64,000 nt of DNA from Candidatus Bathyarchaeota archaeon (GTDB taxonomy: Archaea > Thermoproteota > Bathyarchaeia > Bathyarchaeales > Bathycorpusculaceae), in the NCBI GenBank assembly GCA_026014485.1, contig JAOZIE010000014.1, forward strand, positions 893 to 64,892. Direction: 5' to 3'. Under the pieces are notes generated by a model. It was not told the origin of the DNA, made no database searches, and saw only the letters and a list, made by a program, of their open reading frames with translations. Every line of letters begins with the position of its first letter. Positions within the stretch are counted from its first letter, which is position 1. This document shows positions 52,683-61,031 of this stretch, piece by piece. Position numbers and translations under genes: made by a program.

Positions 52683-53630
52683 ATGCCATACTTTGACAAG
52701 GCAAAACATGTTTCTAACTGTCTCCAGATGGCAATCCTGTTCGAAGTTACCGCAAACAAACCTGGCAACGTCAACCCCGCCGTCGGCTTTGAAGGCACCC
52801 GAGTGGAGCACTTCTTGGCGTCTGCGGTGGCGGCGTCGGCTTCGTTTGAGGCGGCGGCGAAACGGGGCATAGCCGTTTTTGAGGGCAAGCTGCAACTTAG
52901 CCAAGTTGGCATGGGCGAGTTGATGCGGGACTGCGTGGCGGATATAGGCGCTTGGCAGAGCGGCGGCAACACCCTGCTGGGCACCGTGATGCTGTTTATT
53001 CCCTTGGCGGTTGCGGCTGGCATGACGCCCCTAAACGAGAAGCGGGAATTTGACCTGAAGCAGCTGCGGGCAAACCTGAAGTTGGCGTCTGAAGCAACAA
53101 CCCCTCAGGACGCCGTTTGCCTGTATGAGGCAATCGACATAGCGCAGCCCAGCGGACTCAACGAGGCACCAGAGTTGGACGTTAAGAATTCCCAGTCTAA
53201 ACAGCGGCTGCTTGACGAGAACGTTTCGCTCTTTGAGGTCATGAACCTGGGCAGAAGCTACGATGACATAAGCTACGAGTGGGCAACCACCTTTGCCCTA
53301 TGCTTCGATTTGGCTTACCAGTACCTGTGGGGGCAGCTCCAAACGAGGAGCCTCAACGACGCCGTGGTTCAAAGCTTCCTCAAACTCCTCGCCCAACGAC
53401 CTGACACGTTCATTGCAAGAAAGGCGGGCAAAGAAAAAGCCAAGCAGGTTGCAGAGGATGCCGCGGCGGTTTTGCGGTTGGGCGGCGTTGAAACCGTGCA
53501 GGGCAGAGCAGCCATCGGGGAGCTTGACCGAAAGCTGCGGCAGAAAGGTAACAGTCTTAATCCTGGAACCACCGCGGATTTAACTGCTGCCGCTTTGGCG
53601 TTATGCACGCTTAGGGGATATCGCCCATAA
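52683..53630 (+). CDS. CitG/MdcB-type triphosphoribosyl-dephospho-CoA synthase homologue
   Basis: About 315 residues from the ATG at 52683; the frame is open further upstream but without coding character. TANKPGNVNPAVGFEGTRVEHFLASA and SGGNTLLGTVMLFIPLA match the CitG family, which makes the precursor of the citrate lyase/malonate decarboxylase prosthetic group from ATP and dephospho-CoA. Archaea that lack those enzymes still carry this homologue, whose role there is unknown. Here it precedes the FdhD-like and moeA genes. Confidence 0.8.
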   Translation: MPYFDKAKHVSNCLQMAILFEVTANKPGNVNPAVGFEGTRVEHFLASAVAASASFEAAAKRGIAVFEGKLQLSQVGMGELMRDCVADIGAWQSGGNTLLGTVMLFIPLAVAAGMTPLNEKREFDLKQLRANLKLASEATTPQDAVCLYEAIDIAQPSGLNEAPELDVKNSQSKQRLLDENVSLFEVMNLGRSYDDISYEWATTFALCFDLAYQYLWGQLQTRSLNDAVVQSFLKLLAQRPDTFIARKAGKEKAKQVAEDAAAVLRLGGVETVQGRAAIGELDRKLRQKGNSLNPGTTADLTAAALALCTLRGYRP

Positions 53631-53700
53631 CGTTGGGGTTTTTGTTTTCTGGTTGTTTATTAGTTAGAACAGGAAACTCTACGAGGTAGGTGACGATGGT

Positions 53701-54486
53701 ATGCGTCAAGTTGACATCTTGAAGCTTGACCTATCCGCTGGGCGGGCGGAGAACGTAGCTGATTTAGTGGCTGACGAAGTGCCGCTGCAGATTTCTGTAA
53801 ACACCAGTTACTCGTTTGTGATTTGGTGCTCGCCCATGCAGTTCAAAGAGTTGGCGGTGGGGTATTTGCTGGCGGAGGATGTTTTGCGTTCTGTGGATGA
53901 AATCCTGGACATAGTTGTTGACGAAGCCGCGTTTACCTGCCGCATCACGTTGGCATCTGATGTGGATGTGGGGGAGCGGATGAAGCACTCGCGGGTTCAC
54001 TGGCGGGTAATTCCCCTCATCAAAGCCAGCACGTCGCCATATGAGCGGCGAGAAACCATCCCTAAAGTAACCTCCCCCTTCAAAGTCAAAGCGCAAGTCA
54101 TCATTGACTGCATCAACGACATGAACCACCGCGCCAAGGGCTTTCAGCAGACAGGCGGGCTCCACGACTCCGCCATCTACAGAGCCGACGGCTCGCTGGT
54201 TGCCTTCTCCGAGGACGTGGGCAGGCACAACACGGTGGACAAAGTCATCGGCACCGCAGCCTTAGCTAAGGTGGATCTTGGCGAATGCTTCATGACGATA
54301 ACGGGGCGGGTGCCTGGTGACATGATTTTTAAGGCGGCAAAGGTTGGCATTCCGTTGGTGGCTTCGATGGCGGCGGTGCTTTCGTCGGGGGTGGCTTCGG
54401 CTAAGAGGGCAAATATGGGGCTGGTGGGGTTTGTGCGGGGGAAACGCATGAACATCTACTCGGCTGCGGAAAGAGTAATCTTCTAA
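53701..54486 (+). CDS. fdhD: FdhD-like protein without the catalytic cysteine motif
   Basis: A 261-residue member of the FdhD family. TGGLHDSAIY near residue 151, EDVGRHNTVDKVIG near 170 and TGRVPGDMIFKAAKVGIPLVAS are conserved signatures, and the end GLVGFVRGKRMNIYS is typical. FdhD moves sulfur from IscS to the molybdenum or tungsten cofactor through a CxxC cysteine pair. That pair is expected near residues 100-125, and I see only HSRVHWRVIPLI there, without cysteine. It may be a cofactor chaperone only. A moeA gene follows. Confidence 0.85.
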   Translation: MRQVDILKLDLSAGRAENVADLVADEVPLQISVNTSYSFVIWCSPMQFKELAVGYLLAEDVLRSVDEILDIVVDEAAFTCRITLASDVDVGERMKHSRVHWRVIPLIKASTSPYERRETIPKVTSPFKVKAQVIIDCINDMNHRAKGFQQTGGLHDSAIYRADGSLVAFSEDVGRHNTVDKVIGTAALAKVDLGECFMTITGRVPGDMIFKAAKVGIPLVASMAAVLSSGVASAKRANMGLVGFVRGKRMNIYSAAERVIF

Positions 54487-54529
54487 ATACCCGCCACACA
54501 TACCTTATGCAGGTGGACTGGTGGTTCTG

Positions 54530-55798
54530 ATGAATAGACCCGACATTCGCAGGTTGCCTAAACGGGCTAACCCAGAAGAAGCACAGAAACTGCTGTTGGA
54601 TTCTGTTCGAGAAATTGTTTTGCCCACCGAATCCGTGTCGTTGGGTGAATGTGTCGGCAGGGTTTTGGCAGAAGACGTTTTTTCGGTTCTGAACATTCCT
54701 GATTACGATAAAACCTTCATCGACGGCTACGCCATAAACCCAACAGAAACAAAAGCTGCCTCAACCTCCACGCCCGCCGCGTTCAAAATTGTGGGTAAGC
54801 TGTTTCCGCCTGACTACCCCACTGCTCTGCGGGTTAACCGTGGAGAAGCCGCCTACGTCGCATGCGGAGCGCCCATCCCCCAAGGCGCCAAGGCAACGGT
54901 GAAGGTGGAGGAGACACGGCTGCACGGTGATGTTGTCGAGGTCATCAGAGAAATCAAGGCAGGCGAAGGCATCATCCCGCAGGGCGATGACGTGAAAGAG
55001 GGCGACCTGCTCCTGCGCAAGGGGCACCTGCTTAGACCCCAAGATGTGGGGCTGCTGGCATCCAACAAAATGACCACCGCACAAGTTTTCAGGAAGCCTG
55101 TGGTTTCGATTATTTCGGGCGGCGACGAACTTCTTAAGCAAACCCAGAAATCGCCTTCAGTTATAGCCAACAACTATGCGCTGGTCGCGGCAGGCTTTGC
55201 CTCCCAGTTGGGCGCCGAGCCGAAGCTCATGGGTATAATGCCCGACGCACTCGACAAGGTCACCCAGAAAATCAGCCAAGCCCTCGACGCCTCCGACATC
55301 GTGGTCACCATCGGCGGCTCCAGCGTAGGCGTGAAGGACTTTGTTCCCGACGCCATAAACGCGCTGGGCAAACCAGGCGTGGTCATGCAGGGAGTTTCGC
55401 TGCGTCCAGGCGCCATCTCAGGCTTCGGCATAGTCAACGGCAAACCCGTCATCATGCTTCCTGGGCACATCGGCAGCTGCATCGCTGGCTTCTACCTGTT
55501 TCTGGCACCCCTCATCGGCGTCTACACTGGGCTGGGCGCCGACTCCGCAGTGCCTCAGGTTCCCGCCGTGCTGGGCAAAGCCGTAGAAACCGGTCCACAA
55601 TTCCGCTTCCTACTCGTCAACGTGAAGCGGGGCGACGGAAAACTGGAGGCGACACCAGTGCAAGGCGGCTCAAGTGCACTAACCACCATCGTAAAATCCA
55701 ACGGATACACAATAATCCCACCCCACACGCGAAAAGAGCAAGGCAAAGGCGTTACCGTTACCTTGTTCAACAAAATGGAGATGCTCGGATTTGAGTAG
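54530..55798 (+). CDS. moeA: Molybdopterin molybdenumtransferase
   Basis: About 422 residues from the ATG at 54530; a GTG nine bases earlier is also in frame. MoeA signatures: DYDKTFIDGYAI, ACGAPIPQGAKATVKVEE, ISGGDELL, TIGGSSVGVKD and MLPGHIGSC. It inserts molybdate (or tungstate) into adenylylated molybdopterin. The C-terminal MoeA domain IV is present. It follows the FdhD-like gene in the same direction. Confidence 0.93.
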   Translation: MNRPDIRRLPKRANPEEAQKLLLDSVREIVLPTESVSLGECVGRVLAEDVFSVLNIPDYDKTFIDGYAINPTETKAASTSTPAAFKIVGKLFPPDYPTALRVNRGEAAYVACGAPIPQGAKATVKVEETRLHGDVVEVIREIKAGEGIIPQGDDVKEGDLLLRKGHLLRPQDVGLLASNKMTTAQVFRKPVVSIISGGDELLKQTQKSPSVIANNYALVAAGFASQLGAEPKLMGIMPDALDKVTQKISQALDASDIVVTIGGSSVGVKDFVPDAINALGKPGVVMQGVSLRPGAISGFGIVNGKPVIMLPGHIGSCIAGFYLFLAPLIGVYTGLGADSAVPQVPAVLGKAVETGPQFRFLLVNVKRGDGKLEATPVQGGSSALTTIVKSNGYTIIPPHTRKEQGKGVTVTLFNKMEMLGFE

Positions 55799-55972
55799 TT
55801 TTGTCTGTTCCTAGTGGGTTTGCTCTTTGCTAACCTTTTTTTGAATCTTGATAATGCTTATTAGGTTGCTTTGTGTTTGTTGTTATTGTCCAAATTTTGT
55901 TTTATAGATTATGTGTTTTGTATAGGAATTTGGAATGAGATTCAGCTATGGGTGTGATTTAGGTGAAAATAA

Positions 55973-56374
55973 ATGTCTGATGCTCAGTCTTCTGCAACAA
56001 TTAAAATCCCCTTGAGAAAAAGTACCTTAATCGGAGTTTCAGTTATATCCATAATTTTGTTTGCCTTAGTTATGTTTGTCTTATTTTCCAGCGTAAGCAG
56101 CCCTAACCCCGAAGTAGTCATGGTTGACGGGTATGAAGGTTTGCAAGGACTAAACTACGTTTATTACGTTGATGCAAGAGTGCAAAATCATGGTGCAAGC
56201 GGATGGGTCACATTATACGCGGAGATTAATGGTGCTGGGAGATATGAAAAGCAAAATATGCGAATATACTTAGGGAATGGCGAAATAAAGACCGCGACCT
56301 TTACTTTTGATATAACCGTTCTTGGAACCCTGTCTAATCCCTCAATTAAGTATAAAGCATGGGTTACTTCATGA
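55973..56374 (+). CDS. Small anchored outer-face protein
   Basis: A 133-residue protein. One N-terminal membrane segment (about residues 18-40) precedes a small beta domain outside the cell (VVMVDGYEGLQGLNYVYYVDARVQNHG...VTLYAEING...KTATFTFDI), like FxLYD/CARDB-type beta-sandwich domains. ATG start behind a GGTGAAAAT stretch. No partner gene nearby. Function unknown. Confidence 0.65.
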   Translation: MSDAQSSATIKIPLRKSTLIGVSVISIILFALVMFVLFSSVSSPNPEVVMVDGYEGLQGLNYVYYVDARVQNHGASGWVTLYAEINGAGRYEKQNMRIYLGNGEIKTATFTFDITVLGTLSNPSIKYKAWVTS

Positions 56375-56718
56375 AAGCCATTTTCACGATTTGATTTCAA
56401 GTTTTAACACCACAGTATAGAAATCGAGACAAGGACGATTCTGCCCTTTTGTTTGATTGACAACATTCCTTTTGACTTTTAACTTGTGTTCAAGTTGGAG
56501 TTCTCATATTTGGATGCTATTAGCCAATTTATGCAGAAAACGAGGAGGCGAGGGTAATGGGGAAAAAAGTGTTTTGAGAGAAGGAACCGCAGACCTTTTT
56601 GGCGTTTGATATTGCTTTGTTGCAGAAATCTATAGGGGGAGGTCGCTATTGGCGTTTTTCCGTGTCATTAGCATGTTGAAACAAAAAATGGCTGCCAAAG
56701 GAAACACGCAGTTGGGGG
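56375..56718. other. Gene-free stretch of about 340 bases
   Basis: No coding frame of note. It separates the small anchored protein from the convergent mobA gene. It is T-rich on both sides, with purine-rich runs such as GGGGAAAAAAG near 56560, but no hairpin with a T run that I could identify. Nothing RNA-like was recognised. Confidence 0.4.
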
Positions 56719-57807
56719 TTAGTATTTTGGTGGGTATCGTTCGATGTGTCCTGCTTTGCCCATGACCCAGCTTTCGCACCATGCTTTGTCTGCCCACGCG
56801 CGTTCCGCAAGGAATCTGCATTGTCCTGCAAAGTGCATTTTTGCTTCCCATCGGTAGTTTTCGGCGGCAGCTAAAAAGGCGTCTTTGCCCTCGCAGTCTA
56901 ATTCAGCTGCGTTTTCAGGTGTTTCTTGCCGTTGAGCCCACGCCAGCAGGGTTTCTGCTTCGTTTTCGCGGCTTATGCCTGCCCAAAACGGCGATTGATG
57001 CTGCTTTTCCAGTTCGGCGGCGCATGCGGAAAAGGCGGTTGAGGCTTCTTTGAAGTTGTGTTCGTAGCTTAGGGCGGCGGCTTCTTGTAGGCGTCTGAGC
57101 TGGGGCACCATTAGGGCGCCTAAGGTGGCTTTGAAGTTTCTTGTTATGCTGCCTTTTGCGGGGCGCGTCTGCAGCTTGGATAAGTCGTCTTGGCGGTTGA
57201 TGTTCACAAAGCTCCTCAACTCAGGGTCAAACGACCGCATTTCCCCCACAGGCGAAACAAACAAAACCTCCTCTGCACCCCTCACCACGTCGTCGGAGCG
57301 GGGACGCCGCAGCCTACAAAGCGTTTCTGTAACTTCTAGGGCACTAACTCTTTCCAAACCCATAACAAGCGTTTCGATTCTGCCGTTTGGCCACATAGGC
57401 ACCGTTATCTGCGCGCCTTCCGAGGCGTCAAACAGGTACTTGACGATTTTGGGCTTAATCAGGGGCATGTCACAGGGAAGCGTCACACAAAAATCCGCAC
57501 TTGCCGCTTTTAGCCCCGTCATAATTGCCACGTTGGGACCGCTTATGTGGCTGATTTTCTCGTCCACAACCAGCTTCACGCCGCCCACATGATGCTTCTC
57601 CAACGCGTCAGCATACTGGTTTTTCCGTGCTTCGTCATTGACGCAGACAACAATTTCATCCACGATTCCGCTGGCGTTCTCGGCGACGTGAACCAGCAGG
57701 GGCTTCCCAAAAAGCTCCGCAAGCGCCTTGTCCCGCCACTCCTCCTGCTTTAGCTGGAATCGGCGAGCTTTTCCCCCAGCAAGGATAAGTGCAGCCCGCG
57801 TCGTCAT
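56719..57807 (-). CDS. mobA: MobA-type nucleotidyltransferase with extra C-terminal domain
   Basis: A 362-residue protein. Residues 1-205 are a MobA-like NTP transferase: ILAGGKARRF, PLLVHVAE and TLPCDMPLIKPKIV. Residues 230-362 form an extra helical domain with AALSYEHNFKEASTAFSACAAELEKQ and ENYRWEAKMHFAGQCRFL, which reads like tetratricopeptide-type helices. MobA adds GMP to molybdopterin to make the guanine dinucleotide cofactor. The start lies just upstream of the second mobB gene (same strand), so the two may be one transcript. Confidence 0.85.
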   Translation of the reverse strand: MTTRAALILAGGKARRFQLKQEEWRDKALAELFGKPLLVHVAENASGIVDEIVVCVNDEARKNQYADALEKHHVGGVKLVVDEKISHISGPNVAIMTGLKAASADFCVTLPCDMPLIKPKIVKYLFDASEGAQITVPMWPNGRIETLVMGLERVSALEVTETLCRLRRPRSDDVVRGAEEVLFVSPVGEMRSFDPELRSFVNINRQDDLSKLQTRPAKGSITRNFKATLGALMVPQLRRLQEAAALSYEHNFKEASTAFSACAAELEKQHQSPFWAGISRENEAETLLAWAQRQETPENAAELDCEGKDAFLAAAENYRWEAKMHFAGQCRFLAERAWADKAWCESWVMGKAGHIERYPPKY

Positions 57808-57816
57808 GTCAGTTTC

Positions 57817-58386
57817 CTACTTGACAGTTTTTCCCGACTGTTGCGGCTTGGCTTTCAGGTATCCCTTTATGAGCTGCAGAAGCTGTTTTCCGTCCGTCTT
57901 CAAGTCAAGTATGGGGATGCTGAATCCGCTTATCTGAGGTTTATTCTGAGAAATAACGCCTGTAACCGCAAGAATCGGCTCCGCAGTTCCCTCCAGCGTC
58001 CGCTTCAAGTTCGCCTCATCCTCAGCCGTGATTATCTTTGGGACATCGGTTCTTTTCGCTATAAGGCTGTGGAATCCCTCGATGAAAACAACATCCAACT
58101 GCTCCCGTTCCAGCAACGCGATGACTTGGTCCAAATCGTTTAGCGCCGCGTCGGTTTTCTTTAACATGGCAATTTCTTCAGGTGAGATGGCAACAATCAC
58201 TTTTGACCCTGCTTTGGCGTACCTCCACGTGTTGGTGCCTTCCTTATCCATCGTGAAGCCTTCGTGGTGAACATGCTTTATGGACCCGATTTTGTAGCCT
58301 TCTGCGGAAAGATGCGAAATTAAATATTCCAGCGTGGTCGTTTTACCTGAACCGCTTGTTCCCACGGCAGCGACAACTAAAACCAT
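57817..58386 (-). CDS. mobB: Molybdopterin-guanine dinucleotide biosynthesis protein MobB (copy 2)
   Basis: About 189 residues from the ATG at 58386 behind GAGGGAG; the frame is open further upstream. Walker A GTSGSGKTTT, TMDKEGTNTWRYAKAGSKVIVAIS and VVFIEGFHSL are typical of MobB. It is followed nine bases later by mobA on the same strand, the usual GTP-binding partner. Confidence 0.9.
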   Translation of the reverse strand: MVLVVAAVGTSGSGKTTTLEYLISHLSAEGYKIGSIKHVHHEGFTMDKEGTNTWRYAKAGSKVIVAISPEEIAMLKKTDAALNDLDQVIALLEREQLDVVFIEGFHSLIAKRTDVPKIITAEDEANLKRTLEGTAEPILAVTGVISQNKPQISGFSIPILDLKTDGKQLLQLIKGYLKAKPQQSGKTVK

Positions 58387-58502
58387 GCAGTCACGCTCCC
58401 TCTGAAGAGTCAGTTCCACTGGCTCTAATAAACAACGCGATTGCCCCGCACCCAACAGCATATTACACTGTTCCTTTACAGTAACAGGCAGGTGAAAAAC
58501 AG

Positions 58503-59273
58503 ATGCCTAAGCTGGTTGCAGTTGTCGGCGGAAAACACTCCGGAAAAACCACCCTAATCGAAAACATCACACGGCAACTTCAAAGCCGAGGATATCGCGT
58601 AGGCGCCGTGAAAGAGATGGTGCGCATCCCCACCTTGGACACGCCAGAAACCGAAACCGACAGGTACACAGCGGCAGGCGCCGACGCCGTCGTGGCAGTT
58701 CCACGCGAAGAAACCGTAGTTTTCATCAAACGCCGCCTCGGCATACAAGAAACGCTGGATTACCTGCATGGCATGGACTTTGTGCTGTTGGAAGGCTTCG
58801 AAGCCGAAAAAACCCTGCCGAAAATAATCGCCGCCAAAACCGCAGACGAAGCCACCGCCTTCGCAGACGGCTTAGCCATCGCCGTCTCAGGCATCATAGC
58901 GGATTCACCAGAGGAAACAAGCAAAGCCTCCCAACTCCAGATTCCTCTGCTAAGTGGCATCCGAGACGCAGCAAAGCTTGCTGACCTTGTGGAGCAGAAA
59001 GCGTTTGAAAAGCTGCCTGCCCTGCCTCACTGCGGCGAATGCGGATACCCCAACTGCTACGAAATGGCAAAAGCCATGGTTAGAGGCGACGCCAAAGCTG
59101 AAGGCTGCGTGTTGCCCCGCAAAGAAGCCTTTGTTCTTGAGGTTAACGGGGTCCGAATTCCGCTTAAAGAGTTCCCCCAGCGGTTCCTGCAGAACGTTTT
59201 GGAAAACATGCTTTTATCGCTTGAGGGCATTCCCGAAATAAAAGAGATAAAAATTAAGGTAGCAAAAAAGTAG
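58503..59273 (+). CDS. MobB-like protein fused to a [4Fe-4S] domain (copy 3)
   Basis: A 256-residue protein. The N-terminal part is a MobB-like P-loop domain (GGKHSGKTTLIE, TPETETDRYTAAGADAVVAVP, FVLLEGFEAEK). From residue about 178 it has HCGECGYPNCYEMAKAMVRG followed by a fourth Cys (AEGC), the cysteine spacing of Fes-type [4Fe-4S] domains as in RnfB and CODH/acetyl-CoA synthase subunits. Divergent from mobB copy 2. Comparable fusions occur in other archaea and may link the cofactor to an iron-sulfur step. Confidence 0.85.
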   Translation: MPKLVAVVGGKHSGKTTLIENITRQLQSRGYRVGAVKEMVRIPTLDTPETETDRYTAAGADAVVAVPREETVVFIKRRLGIQETLDYLHGMDFVLLEGFEAEKTLPKIIAAKTADEATAFADGLAIAVSGIIADSPEETSKASQLQIPLLSGIRDAAKLADLVEQKAFEKLPALPHCGECGYPNCYEMAKAMVRGDAKAEGCVLPRKEAFVLEVNGVRIPLKEFPQRFLQNVLENMLLSLEGIPEIKEIKIKVAKK

Positions 59274-59281
59274 CTGTCCCT

Positions 59282-59785
59282 TCAGCGGACATCAATTATT
59301 GATACGCCTCGGATCCAACGTTGAGCGAATTGGTCGTTGCCTATGATTAGCCGTAGGGGTCCTTCGCCTCCCTCCACAAGCGCCGTTAACGCCGCGCCGT
59401 CTTTTTGGTAAGCCAAGATGGTGTTTGCGGCTTTGGCGTCTGCGATGGGGATGGTTGTGCCGTAACCGTCTGCCGCCTGCAGGTACACTGAAGTGGCGTT
59501 TTCGAAGGCGTCTGCCTCTTCAAGCACCACCCCCAGCGGAACACCCGTATAGTTGAAGACACCGTTATCCTGCGCGTGGCCGCTGGAACTCAACGTAACC
59601 TGCACCGTAACAGGCGCAAACCCTTCCAGTTGACTGTACGTGAAGTTTCCTGGATTTCCCACTTTGCCTTTGATGAGGATGCTTCCTTCAGTTCCAGAGT
59701 TCTGCCTCATGTAAACGTAGACGGGCACCGTCACCAAAACCAAAACAACCAATGCAACTAACGCGATTTTGTTTGCTTTCTTCAT
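59282..59785 (-). CDS. Anchored molybdopterin-binding-fold protein
   Basis: A 167-residue protein. Membrane segment at about residues 7-27, then a small domain with ILIKGKVGNPGNFTYSQLEGFAPVTV and PLRLIIGNDQFAQRWIRGV. These are features of the sulfite-oxidase-type molybdopterin-binding fold. The cysteine that ligates the metal in catalytic members is absent; the protein has no cysteine at all. It is probably a binding protein rather than an enzyme. It lies four bases after the ECF S-component gene on the same strand. Confidence 0.7.
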   Translation of the reverse strand: MKKANKIALVALVVLVLVTVPVYVYMRQNSGTEGSILIKGKVGNPGNFTYSQLEGFAPVTVQVTLSSSGHAQDNGVFNYTGVPLGVVLEEADAFENATSVYLQAADGYGTTIPIADAKAANTILAYQKDGAALTALVEGGEGPLRLIIGNDQFAQRWIRGVSIIDVR

Positions 59786-59788
59786 TTT

Positions 59789-60361
59789 TTAACCTCCACT
59801 GTTTCTTAATCCAAGTTTTTGGGTCCTAACCAAAAGCATGTTCGCCAGCACTCCGCCTAAACTGCCGCTTACCGCCGCAACCAACGCAATGAACAGCAAC
59901 ACAACCTCCGGCAGAACCAGAATCAGCATACCCACCAAAACCGTCCCCACCACATTAGCCACCGCCGCCGCACCCATACAACAGGCCGCGCAACACGCCT
60001 TGTGTCTTGACAGCAAAAAGAACCCGTCGATGGCTAACCCCGGTGCAAGGTAAATGACAAACGAGAGCAGCCCAAAGTTGCCAAACGGCAAAAGCAAACT
60101 GATGAATGCTTGAGTCAGCGAAGTCACCGTAGCAGCCCCGATTTTACGCACAAAACCAAACGCCAACACAGGCCACATCATGTAAAAGCCGCCCGCCAAC
60201 GCCCCCGTAGGAATATACAACGGACCCGCCAACGTGGCAACAAGAGGATGAATAACATTCTTAGACGCCAAACCCAAACTAGCAAAAAGCGCCATAACAA
60301 CCAAATCAACCGTCGCCCGTTTACCCGCACTGGCCCGCACTTTCACGGTTTCTATTTTCAT
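59789..60361 (-). CDS. ECF transporter S component
   Basis: A 190-residue membrane protein with about six segments. The start VDLVVMALFASLGLASKN and GPLYIPTGALAGGFYMMWPVLAFGF resemble YkoE-like S components of energy-coupling factor transporters. S components bind the small substrate and need a separate ATPase and T subunit, which are not in the window. The cysteine-rich loop HKACCAACCMG is unusual. Its neighbours suggest a metal, vitamin or cofactor substrate, but this is inference. Confidence 0.75.
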   Translation of the reverse strand: MKIETVKVRASAGKRATVDLVVMALFASLGLASKNVIHPLVATLAGPLYIPTGALAGGFYMMWPVLAFGFVRKIGAATVTSLTQAFISLLLPFGNFGLLSFVIYLAPGLAIDGFFLLSRHKACCAACCMGAAAVANVVGTVLVGMLILVLPEVVLLFIALVAAVSGSLGGVLANMLLVRTQKLGLRNSGG

Positions 60362-60467
60362 GCTGCATCGATATTACAAGTTTGTAACATCGGCGAAAAT
60401 AAACTTTCGCATCAAATAACCCAAAACACACCCATCAAAAAGCATTCAAGGGTGCGCTTGTAAACTT

Positions 60468-60812
60468 TCAAGGCAGCCGCTTCAGGGTCGCATCTATTTC
60501 TGCTTGCGCCTTACGGTACCTCGCAACAAGTTTTTTGCCATACGGTGTGACTTCTGAGGAGCCGCCGCCTTTTGCTCCTCCTCGGCTTCTGTTTACCAGC
60601 AGCTCGCCAAGTCGTTTCTCTGCAAGTGTGATTCTGTGTAGTGCGTAGCGGTATGACATCTTCAGGTTTTGGGCTGCCTGTAGCATAGAGTGGGTTTTGT
60701 CGATTTCCTCCAGCAGTTCAGCTAAGCCATTCCCAAAAACTGACTCTCCCGCCTCGTTAATCATCCAAAGCTTAATTGCATAACTCAAAGTACGCACCAC
60801 AGCCACATCCAC
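60468..60812 (-). CDS. ModE-type winged-helix regulator (no TOBE domain)
   Basis: About 114 residues; candidate starts are GTG 60812, TTG 60815 and TTG 60839, of which the first two have an AAAGGA box. The ModE N-terminal domain is clear: FGNGLAELLEEIDKTHSMLQAAQNLKMSYRYALHRI. The molybdate-binding domains of full ModE are absent. It may sense molybdate or tungstate indirectly, or control the cofactor genes. It is divergent from the Nfn-like genes. Confidence 0.8.
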   Translation of the reverse strand: MDVAVVRTLSYAIKLWMINEAGESVFGNGLAELLEEIDKTHSMLQAAQNLKMSYRYALHRITLAEKRLGELLVNRSRGGAKGGGSSEVTPYGKKLVARYRKAQAEIDATLKRLP

Positions 60813-60991
60813 AAGAGAATCCTTTGTCCCGAAAAGCAATTAAGCTTACCGCTCCGCCTGCCGATGGTTTTTTTGTGTTGTGTTTGTGTTTTGCGTTGGA
60901 TTTGGTTTGTGGGTGAGTGATGGTTTGTTGGTTTGTTTGGTTTGGCAAGGTTTTTATACACGCCATTTGTATGTATTGTATATACTGGTAA

Positions 60992-61010
60992 ATACGATAT
61001 AGCATCGTAT
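60992..61010. promoter_or_regulatory. Operator-like palindrome before the Nfn genes
   Basis: ATACGAT (60992-60998) and ATCGTAT (61004-61010) are perfect complements with five bases between. The repeat ends 21 bases before the ATG at 61032 and lies just after TATA-like stretches near 60955 and 60980. A typical place for a repressor site. Confidence 0.5.
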
Positions 61011-61031
61011 AATCATTGCAGAGGCGTAAAA

